Positions 44,002-53,400 of a stretch of 64,000 nt of DNA are shown here, piece after piece. The translations under genes were made by a program, and so were the position numbers. The DNA comes from Allomuricauda sp. ARW1Y1 (GTDB lineage Bacteria > Bacteroidota > Bacteroidia > Flavobacteriales > Flavobacteriaceae): positions 248,001 through 312,000 of the forward strand of contig NZ_JACBZU010000003.1 in the NCBI RefSeq assembly GCF_013407935.1, given 5' to 3'. The notes under the pieces are model-generated. The model saw nothing but the letters and a program-made list of their open reading frames with translations, was not told where the DNA came from and ran no database searches. Position 1 is the stretch's first letter; the number at the start of each line of letters is the position of its first letter.

Positions 44002-45408
44002 CTACTTTTTACTGCTCTGTCCGATTTTGTAAAACTTGAAACCAATGGCTTCCATGGTTTCATGGTCCAGAATCCTTCGTCCATCAAACACAAAGGCCGG
44101 TTTTAGCATGGAATCATGAATTTTTTGCCAATCGTAGGTCTTAAATTCATCCCATTCGGTCAAAATGGCAATGGCATGCGCTTCCTTGGCAGCTTCCATA
44201 GGGTCATTTACCACGGTTACCAATTGTTCCAATTCTTCGCGGGATTTATTCCCAAGGTATTCCAAGTCGGCAAAAACACGTTCCTTGGTCACTTTTGGAT
44301 CATAAACGACAATGTTGGCGTTTTCTTCCAGTAGTGCGTCGGCAACATAGATGGCAGCCGATTCACGGGTATCGTTGGTATCCTTTTTAAAGGCCCATCC
44401 GTAGAAGGCTATTTTTTTGCCGGAAACCGTGTTGTACAAGGTGGAAATGATATTGTCCGCGAAGCGCCTTTTTTGGTAGTCGTTCATAATCACAACTTGC
44501 TCCCAATAATCGGCAACCTCTTGGAGTCCAAAGCTTTTGGCGATATATACCAAATTCAGGATGTCTTTTTGAAAACAGGAACCTCCAAACCCTACCGAGG
44601 AGTTCAAGAATCGAGACCCAATACGTGAATCATATCCAATGGCCTTGGAAACCTCTGCAACGTTGGCATCTGTTCTTTCACACAGGGCGGAAATCGAGTT
44701 GATGGAGGATACCCTTTGCGCCAAAAACGCATTGGCCACCAGTTTGGATAGCTCGGAAGACCACACATTGGTCTGCAGGATACGCTCCTTGGGCAACCAG
44801 TGTTCATATACCCAACTTAAGGCATCCTTGGCTGCTTGGCCGGAAGGTGTTTCCGCGCCCCCAATCAAAATACGGTCGGCATCCAATAAATCTTCAATTG
44901 CCGTTCCTTCGGCAAGAAATTCGGGGTTGGATAGGATTTCAAAATGAACCCCGTTCCCCGTATTGTCCAAAATACTTTTTAGAGCTTGTGCCGTTCTAAC
45001 GGGCAAAGTGGATTTTTCCACCACAATTTTATCGTTTACGGCCACTTTGGCAATATTTCTGGCACATAGTTCAATATACTTCAAATCTGCCGCTTGCCCT
45101 TTTCCCTTTCCATAGGTTTTGGTAGGAGTATTTACGGAAATAAAGATCATATCCGCATCGTGTATCGCCTTGTCTACATCTGTGGAAAAGAACAGATTCT
45201 TTCCACGGGCTTCACCCACTACTTCCTTGAGGCCGGGTTCATAAACGGGAAGTTTGTCCAAATCTTCATCGTTCCATAAATCAATCCTTGCTTGATTGAT
45301 ATCTACTACGTTCACGGTAATTTCCGGGCATTTGGATGCAATTACTGACATGGTGGGACCTCCAACATAGCCAGCACCAATACAGCAAATATTCTTAATG
45401 GTTTTCAT
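44002..45408 (-). CDS. ugd: UDP-glucose 6-dehydrogenase, eukaryote-like type
   Basis: 468 residues, longer than the about 390-residue bacterial form. NAD site [62 protein letters not shown], and catalytic Cys in [12 protein letters not shown] (about residue 278); the C-terminus [13 protein letters not shown] is also conserved. Many of these stretches match the human UGDH sequence as I remember it. It oxidises UDP-glucose to UDP-glucuronate in the cytosol. It begins the three-gene minus operon with a glycosyltransferase and the 4-epimerase. Confidence 0.96.
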   Translation of the reverse strand: MKTIKNICCIGAGYVGGPTMSVIASKCPEITVNVVDINQARIDLWNDEDLDKLPVYEPGLKEVVGEARGKNLFFSTDVDKAIHDADMIFISVNTPTKTYGKGKGQAADLKYIELCARNIAKVAVNDKIVVEKSTLPVRTAQALKSILDNTGNGVHFEILSNPEFLAEGTAIEDLLDADRILIGGAETPSGQAAKDALSWVYEHWLPKERILQTNVWSSELSKLVANAFLAQRVSSINSISALCERTDANVAEVSKAIGYDSRIGSRFLNSSVGFGGSCFQKDILNLVYIAKSFGLQEVADYWEQVVIMNDYQKRRFADNIISTLYNTVSGKKIAFYGWAFKKDTNDTRESAAIYVADALLEENANIVVYDPKVTKERVFADLEYLGNKSREELEQLVTVVNDPMEAAKEAHAIAILTEWDEFKTYDWQKIHDSMLKPAFVFDGRRILDHETMEAIGFKFYKIGQSSKK

Positions 45409-45914
45409 TTTTAATTTTTAAAGAGTTCAAAGATGATAAAAAAAACACGAGACTTGGGTTTGTTTTTAGACAAAGTCACTTTTTTTTGGATGAATGGGAA
45501 CTATCCAAATAGTTAGTTGTTCATGGAAAAACACCGTTAAAAAAAGGATGTTGAACAACTTCCAATCATTTTTTGCCCAAACGGTATGTTCCATTAAACG
45601 ATTTTTCAATAGATTGAACGAAATAAAAACACAATGATTCAAGTTCATACATAGTTTTACGTTCGATTTTGTTTACATACAACAGGAAGAAATCGAAATT
45701 ATTTTGTTTAGGTCTTTAATTTATTTTGACTTTAGGGGTAGGTGAAGTGTGCGTACTAAGAATTGGTTTAAAACTAACCTTTAATCGTGGATTTTGGACT
45801 TTTAATCCCAAGGCGACGATTTAGACCCAATAATTTTTTAAAAAATCGGTTTCTTTGATAGCTAAAAGTTTTTAAACACCACAAAACGATAAAAGGACAC
45901 CTAACAAATAACCA
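45409..45914. other. 506-base divergent regulatory region between ugd and wza-like gene
   Basis: No protein is supported here. It contains an inverted repeat with 9-bp arms (AGTTGTTCA at 45515-45523 and its complement at 45552-45560), a smaller one AACTAT-CCAA-ATAGTT (45499-45514), and several near matches to the -7 element (for example TTATTTTG around 45700 and 45727) but no perfect TAnnTTTG on either strand. It must carry the promoters for both halves of the polysaccharide locus. Confidence 0.55.
45515..45560. repeat. Inverted repeat upstream of ugd
   Basis: Perfect 9-bp arms separated by 28 bases. In an ugd transcript this would fold as a long-range hairpin about 110 bases before the start codon; as DNA it could be a protein-binding site. 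Confidence 0.35.
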
Positions 45915-46694
45915 ATGACAATGAAATTTCAACCTCGAAGCATCTTACTATTGGCACTTACAATTGTTTTATTGAGTGCCTGTGGCTCAAAAAAGGATGT
46001 AGTATATTTTCAAGACGCCGCGTTGTCCGGCCTGGAAACCCAAGTAAAGGAAAGCCGTGCCGCAACACGCTTTAAAATAGATGATCTTATCAGTATTTAT
46101 GTTTCTACGCTGGACCCTGAAGCCAGCGCACCATTCAACCTTTTTAGGGGAACACAAGAGGGAGGCATTAGACCCGAACAAGTGGATTACCTCGTGGACA
46201 AGGAAGGCGAAATCGATTTTCCCGTCATTGGAAAGCTGAAAGTGGTGGGATTAACGCCGGAGGAGTTAAGGGTGAAACTTACCGAGAGCTTAGCGGACTA
46301 TCTGAAAGACCCTATCATCAACATTCGATTGAAGAATTTTACCGTTACGGTGCTGGGGGAAGTAAAACTACCTGGAACCTATTTGGTGAACGGGGAACAG
46401 ATTACCATTTTTGAAGCTTTGGGGCTTGCTGGTGATATGACCATTAAAGGAATGCGAAAGAACGTTTTGGTCGTACGGGAGTTTGATGGGACCAAAGTCT
46501 ATTACAGAATCGACCTGACCTCCAATAAAGCGGCCGAATCCCCGGTATACTATCTCACCCAAAACGATGTGGTGTACGTGGAGCCTAATAAGTCAGCCAT
46601 CACCTCTTCCGCTTTGGATAACAGGGCCAGCATTACTGTATCCATACTCACGGCATTGATTACTTCAACCGTAATTTTAATTACCAGAAACTAG
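45915..46694 (+). CDS. Polysaccharide export lipoprotein (Wza/SLBB family)
   Basis: 259 residues (ATG at 45921 is an equally possible start). Lipobox LLSAC followed by GSKKDVVYFQDA; poly-export domain (about 50-140: RFKIDDLISIYVSTLDPEASAPFN ... DKEGEIDFPVIGKLKVVG), one SLBB domain (about 145-225: VTVLGEVKLPGTYLVNGEQITIFEALGLAG), and a C-terminal hydrophobic helix (about 238-256). It forms the periplasmic/outer-membrane part of the export channel and works with the Wzc-type kinase encoded next. It heads the plus-strand half of the locus. Confidence 0.95.
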   Translation: MTMKFQPRSILLLALTIVLLSACGSKKDVVYFQDAALSGLETQVKESRAATRFKIDDLISIYVSTLDPEASAPFNLFRGTQEGGIRPEQVDYLVDKEGEIDFPVIGKLKVVGLTPEELRVKLTESLADYLKDPIINIRLKNFTVTVLGEVKLPGTYLVNGEQITIFEALGLAGDMTIKGMRKNVLVVREFDGTKVYYRIDLTSNKAAESPVYYLTQNDVVYVEPNKSAITSSALDNRASITVSILTALITSTVILITRN

Positions 46695-46742
46695 ATACAG
46701 GTATCAATTTCAAATATAGAAATCCCCAATCTGAATACAAAT

Positions 46743-49100
46743 ATGCAACGAAATAGTTTAAAAGTTGAGTTGGACAAATACCTCAAGTACAAGTATTGGT
46801 TTGCGCTTTCGGTAGTATTCGCCTTGGCCGTGGCCTATTTGAATGTGAGGTATGCCACACCAAAGTATCAGGCCAATGCTACCATCCAAATTGTGGAAGA
46901 GAAAAGTGCGCCTTCGGAACTCAGCTTATTTAGCGATCTGAACTTATTGCCAGGAGGCTCCAAAAAGGTAGAAGATGAAATCGAGGTACTGCGTTCCAGG
47001 ACCAACGTGAGACAAGCGGTCCTGAATTTGGGACTGGATAAAAAAGTATCCCATGTGGGGCGTATCAAAAATTCGGAGGTCTATGGGGGTGTCCCGGTGA
47101 AAATGTCGTTGGACTCCGTGGTCAGGGATGTTACTTTTAGTTGTTATATTTCTCCATTGTCCCAAACCAATTTTATGTATTGGACAGACAAAAATGAGGA
47201 ACAACAAAAGAAAACCTTCGGCGAAGAAATTGAAACAACCAGAGGGAAACTGACCATCCTTCCCGAAGAAAGTGATAAGTTGAAACCGTACATTGGTGAA
47301 ACCTTGAAAATAGATCTTTTGCCCATGGACGATGCTACCTTGGCTTATCAAAAAGCATTAGTGACGGCTATCGCCGATGAATATTCTTCCATTATCAATT
47401 TGACTATCCAAGATCCCGTTCAGCAAAAGGCTATGGATTTTTTGAATGAGCTGGTCAACATATACAATACGAACGGTAAAAATGATAAAAAAGCCATTGC
47501 CGATCGGACCGCAGCCTTTATCGATGACCGAATCGCCGATATTTACAGCGACCTTTCGGAGGCGGATCAAAGTGCGGAGGACTTTAAAGCGGGCAGGGGA
47601 CTTACGGATATTCAATCCCAGTCCAATATCAATCTCAATGTAAGTGCAGCGAATCAACAAGAACTGCAGGATGCACAAATTCAATTACAGATAGCGAATA
47701 GCGTAAGCGACGAACTGGAGAGTCAAGATGGTTATGGGATATTGCCTTCCAATATCGGTTTGGCCGATCCATCCATTACCAGTACCACGGCACGTTATAA
47801 CCAGTTGGTACTGGAAAGGGAACGACTCTTAAAGAGCTCCAACGAGAAGAACCCTGTAATTGTAAACATAGACGAACAACTGGAAAACCTTAAAAAGAGC
47901 ATGCAGTCCAGTTTGAACAGTATGTCGAACAATCTCAACCTTAGGGTAAATAACCTGAGTTCGCAACTAGCCACCATCAACTCTAAAATATACTCGGCGC
48001 CCCGCAACGAAAGGGCCCTGAGGGAAATTACCCGTAAGCAGCAAACTGTGGAGGGGTTATACCTTTATTTACTTCAAAAAAGGGAGGAGGCCCAAATCGC
48101 CTATGCGTCAGCTTCGCCCAATTCAAAAATTGTAGACTCCGCATTTCCGGCCAGTAAATTCCCGGTCGCTCCAAAGAAGAGTATCATCTATTTAGCTGCA
48201 TTTTTGTTGGGACTATTGATTCCTGCTGGTTTGATTTATGGATGGGATCTTTTGGATGACAAGATCCATAGTGCACATTCCTTGGAAAAATTGGTTTCCA
48301 GTGCAGGTGTCCCAGTGATTGGGGAATTGCCAAAACTTAAAGGAAAATCCATTAAAACCGTTGGAAAAGAGGATCGTTCGGTGCTTTCGGAAGCTTTGCG
48401 AATCATTAGAACCAACATGGATTACCTCCTTAAAATGGAACCGGCCAAAGGTTCCCGAAAAAATATTATTTACGTGAGTTCAAGTTTGCCTACAGAGGGC
48501 AAGACCTTTTTCTCTACCAACCTATCCCTAATTCTGTCAAGTACCGGTAAAAAAGTATTGCTTTTGGGAGCTGATATACGAGATCCCAAGTTTTACCTCT
48601 TCTTCAATAACGGAGATGAAGATGCGAGAAGTCAAAAATCCAATTTTAAGAAGAGCGCTGGATTGACCGAATACCTTTTTGATGAGGGTACACGATTTAA
48701 GGATATTGTAAATACCAATGAAATCAATGGCAACAAGGTGGATGTAGTTCATTCGGGTAAAATACTCCCTAACCCGTCCGAACTGTTGATGAGCGATAGG
48801 TTTGGCGAACTTATGGACGAGGTTTCACAGGCCTACGACTATGTAATTGTAGATACGGCACCCATGATGCCAGTCACCGATACCTTGCTGATCAGCCAAT
48901 ATGCCAATTTGTTGATATATGTGACCAAGGCCGATAAAACCACCGTGGGCGATATTGAGTTCCCTCTAAAGCTTAGAAAGGAAGGAAAGATCAATCACCT
49001 TGCCTTTGTTGTCAATGGGGTAAAATCCTCAGAACTGGGATACGGTGGCAAGTATGGTTATGGTTACGGAGCCAGAAAGAAAAAATGGTGGAAATTTTAA
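46743..49100 (+). CDS. Wzc-type chain-length determinant and bacterial tyrosine kinase
   Basis: 785 residues. N-terminal Wzz domain with first membrane helix (about 17-35), a long periplasmic coiled-coil region (about 200-450), a second membrane helix (about 485-505), and a cytosolic BY-kinase domain: Walker A SSLPTEGKTFFSTN (about 578-591), Walker A' LLGADIRDP, Walker B YVIVDTAPM. The C-terminus GYGGKYGYGYGARKKK is the tyrosine cluster that is autophosphorylated. It controls polymerisation and export of the polysaccharide through the Wza-type channel encoded 48 bases upstream. Confidence 0.96.
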   Translation: MQRNSLKVELDKYLKYKYWFALSVVFALAVAYLNVRYATPKYQANATIQIVEEKSAPSELSLFSDLNLLPGGSKKVEDEIEVLRSRTNVRQAVLNLGLDKKVSHVGRIKNSEVYGGVPVKMSLDSVVRDVTFSCYISPLSQTNFMYWTDKNEEQQKKTFGEEIETTRGKLTILPEESDKLKPYIGETLKIDLLPMDDATLAYQKALVTAIADEYSSIINLTIQDPVQQKAMDFLNELVNIYNTNGKNDKKAIADRTAAFIDDRIADIYSDLSEADQSAEDFKAGRGLTDIQSQSNINLNVSAANQQELQDAQIQLQIANSVSDELESQDGYGILPSNIGLADPSITSTTARYNQLVLERERLLKSSNEKNPVIVNIDEQLENLKKSMQSSLNSMSNNLNLRVNNLSSQLATINSKIYSAPRNERALREITRKQQTVEGLYLYLLQKREEAQIAYASASPNSKIVDSAFPASKFPVAPKKSIIYLAAFLLGLLIPAGLIYGWDLLDDKIHSAHSLEKLVSSAGVPVIGELPKLKGKSIKTVGKEDRSVLSEALRIIRTNMDYLLKMEPAKGSRKNIIYVSSSLPTEGKTFFSTNLSLILSSTGKKVLLLGADIRDPKFYLFFNNGDEDARSQKSNFKKSAGLTEYLFDEGTRFKDIVNTNEINGNKVDVVHSGKILPNPSELLMSDRFGELMDEVSQAYDYVIVDTAPMMPVTDTLLISQYANLLIYVTKADKTTVGDIEFPLKLRKEGKINHLAFVVNGVKSSELGYGGKYGYGYGARKKKWWKF

Positions 49101-49176
49101 TCCAAAACAGAACCATATAACTTCAAATCAGCACTCCCTTTGAGGCAATACAATTTCAAATCTCAATCAATTGACC

Positions 49177-50040
49177 ATGGAAAATAGGAAACATGCATAT
49201 CTTATTATGGCCCATAACGAGCCGGAATTGCTGTGTAAGCTATTGCAATGTTTGGATGATGAACGCAACGATATTTATCTCCATTTGGATCAAAAGTTCG
49301 ATGCCGTTTCCGAGGAAGAATTAAAAAATCAATGTCAATTTTCCGAGGTTTATTTTATTGAGCGAAAGCCGATTTACTGGTCTGGATACAGCCAAATTGA
49401 TTGTGAATTAAGATTGCTCAAGGCAGCTGTTCCCAATGGATATGCGTACTACCATCTGTTGTCCGGGGTAGATTTGCCCATTAAAAGTCAGGACTACATT
49501 CACAACTTTTTCAAAGAACACGATGGTAAACAATTTTTGTCCGTAACTAAAGTTAAAGATTGGAAAAGAGCAAGCCGTTACAAGTATTACCACTTCATTG
49601 AAATCAACAAAAGGTTGCCTAGAAAATGGTCACGGTCGCTAAGATATCCTTTTGCCATGCTACAGACCTGCCTGTTTATTGATCGATTCAGGAACAGTGA
49701 GTTAAAAGAATTTTATTGGGGGCAGGCCTGGTTCAGTATTACGCATGATTTTGCCAAGTATATCGTGGGTAAGGAACCATTCATTGCAGCGAACTTCGAC
49801 CATGGTTTCTTTAACGACGAAGTTTTTATGCAGACCTTGTTAATGAATTCCGAATTTAAAGATAGTTGGTCTTCCATGGGTTACATGCGATTGATTGATT
49901 GGGATAGGGGGAAACCGTACACATGGACATCCAACGAATTGGATGAATTGTTGGCCACCAAGGCACTTTTTAGCCGTAAATTCTCCATGCATACCGACGC
50001 AGAATTGGTGGATACCATCATAAGGAAGATTTCCAAGTAA
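49177..50040 (+). CDS. GT14 beta-1,6-N-acetylglucosaminyltransferase-like (core-2/I-branching family)
   Basis: 287 residues from the ATG at 49177 (MENRKHAYLIMAHNEPELL). Typical family elements: IYLHLDQKFD, the YWSGYSQIDCELRLLKAA segment, YYHLLSGVDLPIKSQ, and WGQAWFSITHDFAKYI. This family adds GlcNAc in beta-1,6 linkage or xylose as a branch; in bacteria it occurs in capsule loci. Here it probably adds a side branch to the exported polysaccharide. It follows the Wzc-type gene by 76 bases on the same strand. Confidence 0.9.
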   Translation: MENRKHAYLIMAHNEPELLCKLLQCLDDERNDIYLHLDQKFDAVSEEELKNQCQFSEVYFIERKPIYWSGYSQIDCELRLLKAAVPNGYAYYHLLSGVDLPIKSQDYIHNFFKEHDGKQFLSVTKVKDWKRASRYKYYHFIEINKRLPRKWSRSLRYPFAMLQTCLFIDRFRNSELKEFYWGQAWFSITHDFAKYIVGKEPFIAANFDHGFFNDEVFMQTLLMNSEFKDSWSSMGYMRLIDWDRGKPYTWTSNELDELLATKALFSRKFSMHTDAELVDTIIRKISK

Positions 50041-50445
50041 CAGGTCCATTTGAATTGCTCCAACCACCGGATTTCAAAATTTAAACTGAAGATCGTCTAG
50101 AAATACACACTGCCTTCTGATGGTGTATTCCAGTTAAATATTGTCCTTTTTACAAAGTTTACACCATAGGTTTTGTAAGTATAAACTAACATGTCTGTAG
50201 CTGTATCAGTATGTTTTAGATGCAAATTATGCTGTAAGTAAGCCTAAATTTCGTGCCCTTCATTTCCTATTTATTTTTTGTCCAGATAACGAAAAGGATA
50301 ACCATGATGTTCACATGGTCGTTGAACGGGAAACTTTTTGGTTTAATCGAATAAAAATGCTTCAATTCCGCCATAGGGGAGTATTCTTTTATTTTTGGAT
50401 GCTAGAAAAAACCTGGCCAACATTGCTATGATTTATTTCAATACC
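50041..50445. other. 405-base region upstream of the giant secreted protein gene
   Basis: No gene is supported. It contains a stem-loop ACCATG-N7-CATGGT (50302-50320) about 125 bases before the ATG, partly overlapping a second GTTCA/TGAAC pairing, and a perfect -7 element at 50390-50397. Confidence 0.5.
50390..50397 (+). promoter_or_regulatory. Predicted -7 element of the giant secreted protein gene
   Basis: TATTTTTG matches TAnnTTTG. It would start the transcript near 50404 and supports ATG 50446 as the start codon, since the earlier in-frame TTG at 50395 lies within the element. Confidence 0.45.
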
Positions 50446-53400
50446 ATGGAAAAAAATTACTTCTCAAATGCATTTAGGGTATCACTTATAGCCCTTGTTT
50501 TTTTACTATGCGCTTTCAACTCAAACGTAAATGCGCAGATCAATTTTGATCAAAGTCAATTGAATTTTAATGGAAATGTTTCGGCGGGAATCACCTCGTT
50601 GATGTACGGCCCAGACGGAAGACTTTATGTTGCCGAGTATCCAGGAACCATTAAAATCTACACCATTCAGCGAAATAGCTCCACCGACTACGAAGTTGTT
50701 GGAGTAGAGTCCTTGTCCGGGGTTAAGAATATCGTGAATCATGATGATGATGGCACACCATGTAGTGGATCTGGAAATGCCTGTTCCAGTAGAGAGACCA
50801 CGGGGCTTACCGTTGCAGGTACGGCCTCAAACCCGGTAATTTATGTGGCATCCAGTGATTTCCGCATCGGAGCTGGATCGGGTGGGGGAAATGGTGATGT
50901 AGGTTTGGATACCAACTCTGGTGTTATCACAAGATTGAGCTGGAATGGAAGCTCTTGGGATGTAATTGACTTGGTAAGAGGCTTGCCTCGCTCCGAAGAA
51001 AACCATGCCACCAACGGTTTGGAAGTGACCACCATCAACGGAACGGAATATTTGATAGTCGCCCAAGGAGGACATACCAACGGCGGTGGACCTTCCACCA
51101 ACTTTGTATACACCTGTGAATATGCATTATCAGGTGCCATATTGGCCATAAATTTGGACGCCATCAATAGCTTGCCAGAACAAACGGATGGAAATGGACG
51201 TAAGTATGTATACGATTTACCTACCTTGGACGATCCCACAAGGGCCAACGTCAATGGAATCGAAGATCCAGACGACCCAGGCTACAATGGGATAGATGTA
51301 AATGACCCTTGGGGCGGAAACGATGGTTTGAACCAAGCTATTGTAGATCCCACAGGGCCGGTTCAGATTTTATCGCCCGGCTACAGAAATGCGTATGACC
51401 TTGTGGTAACGCAAAGTGGTGCTTTGTACGTTACCGATAATGGCGCCAACCAAGGCTGGGGAGGTTTTCCCGTCAATGAGGGCACTGCTAATGTAACCAA
51501 TGAATACGATCCGAACGAGCCAGGAAGCCAATCCCCAACTCCTGATGGCGAGTTTATCAATAACTTAGATCACCTCGAATTGGTGACTACGGATCTTCAA
51601 TCGTATGTTTTCGGCAGTTTTTATGGTGGACACCCGAACCCGGTAAGGGCCAACCCTACTGGAGCGGGATTGTATACCGACCCTGATGGTGGTCTTACTC
51701 CTGTATACCGTACATTGACCTACGATCCAGATGCATCAACTCCTGGATCTACGAATAATCCTGCCCTTGCTTTACCAGCCAACTGGCCTCCAGTACAAAC
51801 TGCAAATGCGGTGGAAGGTGATTGGAGAGGACCAGGGTTGCCAAATCCGGAAGGGGACGATGATCAACCTGTGGTAACTTGGGGAACCAATACCAACGGA
51901 ATCGATGAATATACCGCCAGTAACTTTGGTGGTGCCATGCAAGGAGATTTGATAGCGGGCGTCAATACAGGAACGTTACGACGCGTGGAGCTCAATGCCA
52001 GCGGAACTTTGGAGAATTTTACGCCTAGTTTTGCCAGTGGGCTTGGAGGGGATGCTTTGGGAATTACCTGTAATGGGGATGGGGAAATATTTCCAGGAAC
52101 CATTTGGGCAGGTACCTTAAATGGTCTTATCATTGTTCTCGAACCTGCTGATTTTATCGAGTGCGATAATCCAGCTGGAGATCCCTTGGCGGATTTTGAT
52201 AACGATGGTTACACCAATCAGGATGAGCTGGACAATGGCACCGACCCCTGTAATGGAGGTTCGCAGCCTTCAGATTTTGACAAATCCGCAGGAGCACCAT
52301 TTGTGTCCGACCTCAATGATCTTGATGATGATAATGATGGTATTTCGGATGCAAACGATCCATTTCAAATTGGTGACCCCACTGTTGGGGGTAGTGATGC
52401 ATTCACGCTTCCGGTCAACAACGATCTTTTCAATACCCAACAAGGTCTTGGAGGTATTTTTGGCCTTGGTATGACGGGTCTTATGAACAACGGCGATCCT
52501 AATCCAAACTATTTAAATTGGTTGGATAGAAGGGATGACCCGAACGACCCCAACCCTAACGACGTATTGGGCGGTGCACCAGGTTTAATGACCTCCCACA
52601 TGACCTCAGGTACTGCAAATGGAGCAGTCAATACACAAGAAAAGGGATATCAATATGGAGTGCAGGTAGACCAAAATACGGGTGTATTCACCGTAATCGG
52701 GAATCTGGTCAATTTGGAAGGCCCTTTACGTATTTACGGTAATACCGCAGCAGTAGGCGGTGAATTGGGACACTTTATCGGAGATGGTACCCAAAGCAAC
52801 TTCATTAAGATGGTGCTTACCGAAAATGGTATCACTGCCCTTCAAGAAATCAACGATGTGCCCCAGACGCCTATCAATATCCCAATTACGGAGGTAAACC
52901 GCCCAAGTAATGAAGTGATTTTCTACTTTGTGGTTGACCCTTCCAATGGGGAAGTGACATTACAATATGAACTGGATGGCGGTGGCCGTTTGACGGTCGG
53001 AACCATTACCGCTCAAGGAAGTATTCTTGATGCCATTCAACAAACCAATCAAGATTTGGCCGTTGGTTTTATAGGTACCTCCAACACCCCAGGTGTGGAA
53101 TTGGAAGGTACGTGGGACTTCTTGAATGTTTTGGGAGAACAACCAACGCTTTCACAAGAAATTCCGGATATTACCCAAGCAGTCGATGCTGCTGATGAAA
53201 TCATTGATTTAGATCCCTTTTTCGACGATGATTTTGGCGACGGGAATCTAACCTATAGTGTTCAAGGGAATACGGACCCCAATATTGGAGCTGTTGTTAA
53301 TGGTAATGAATTGACCTTATCATTCCCATCCACTGTTACGATATCGGATATTACCATAAGGGCTACCGATGTAGATGGATTTTTTGTGGAGGATACTTTT

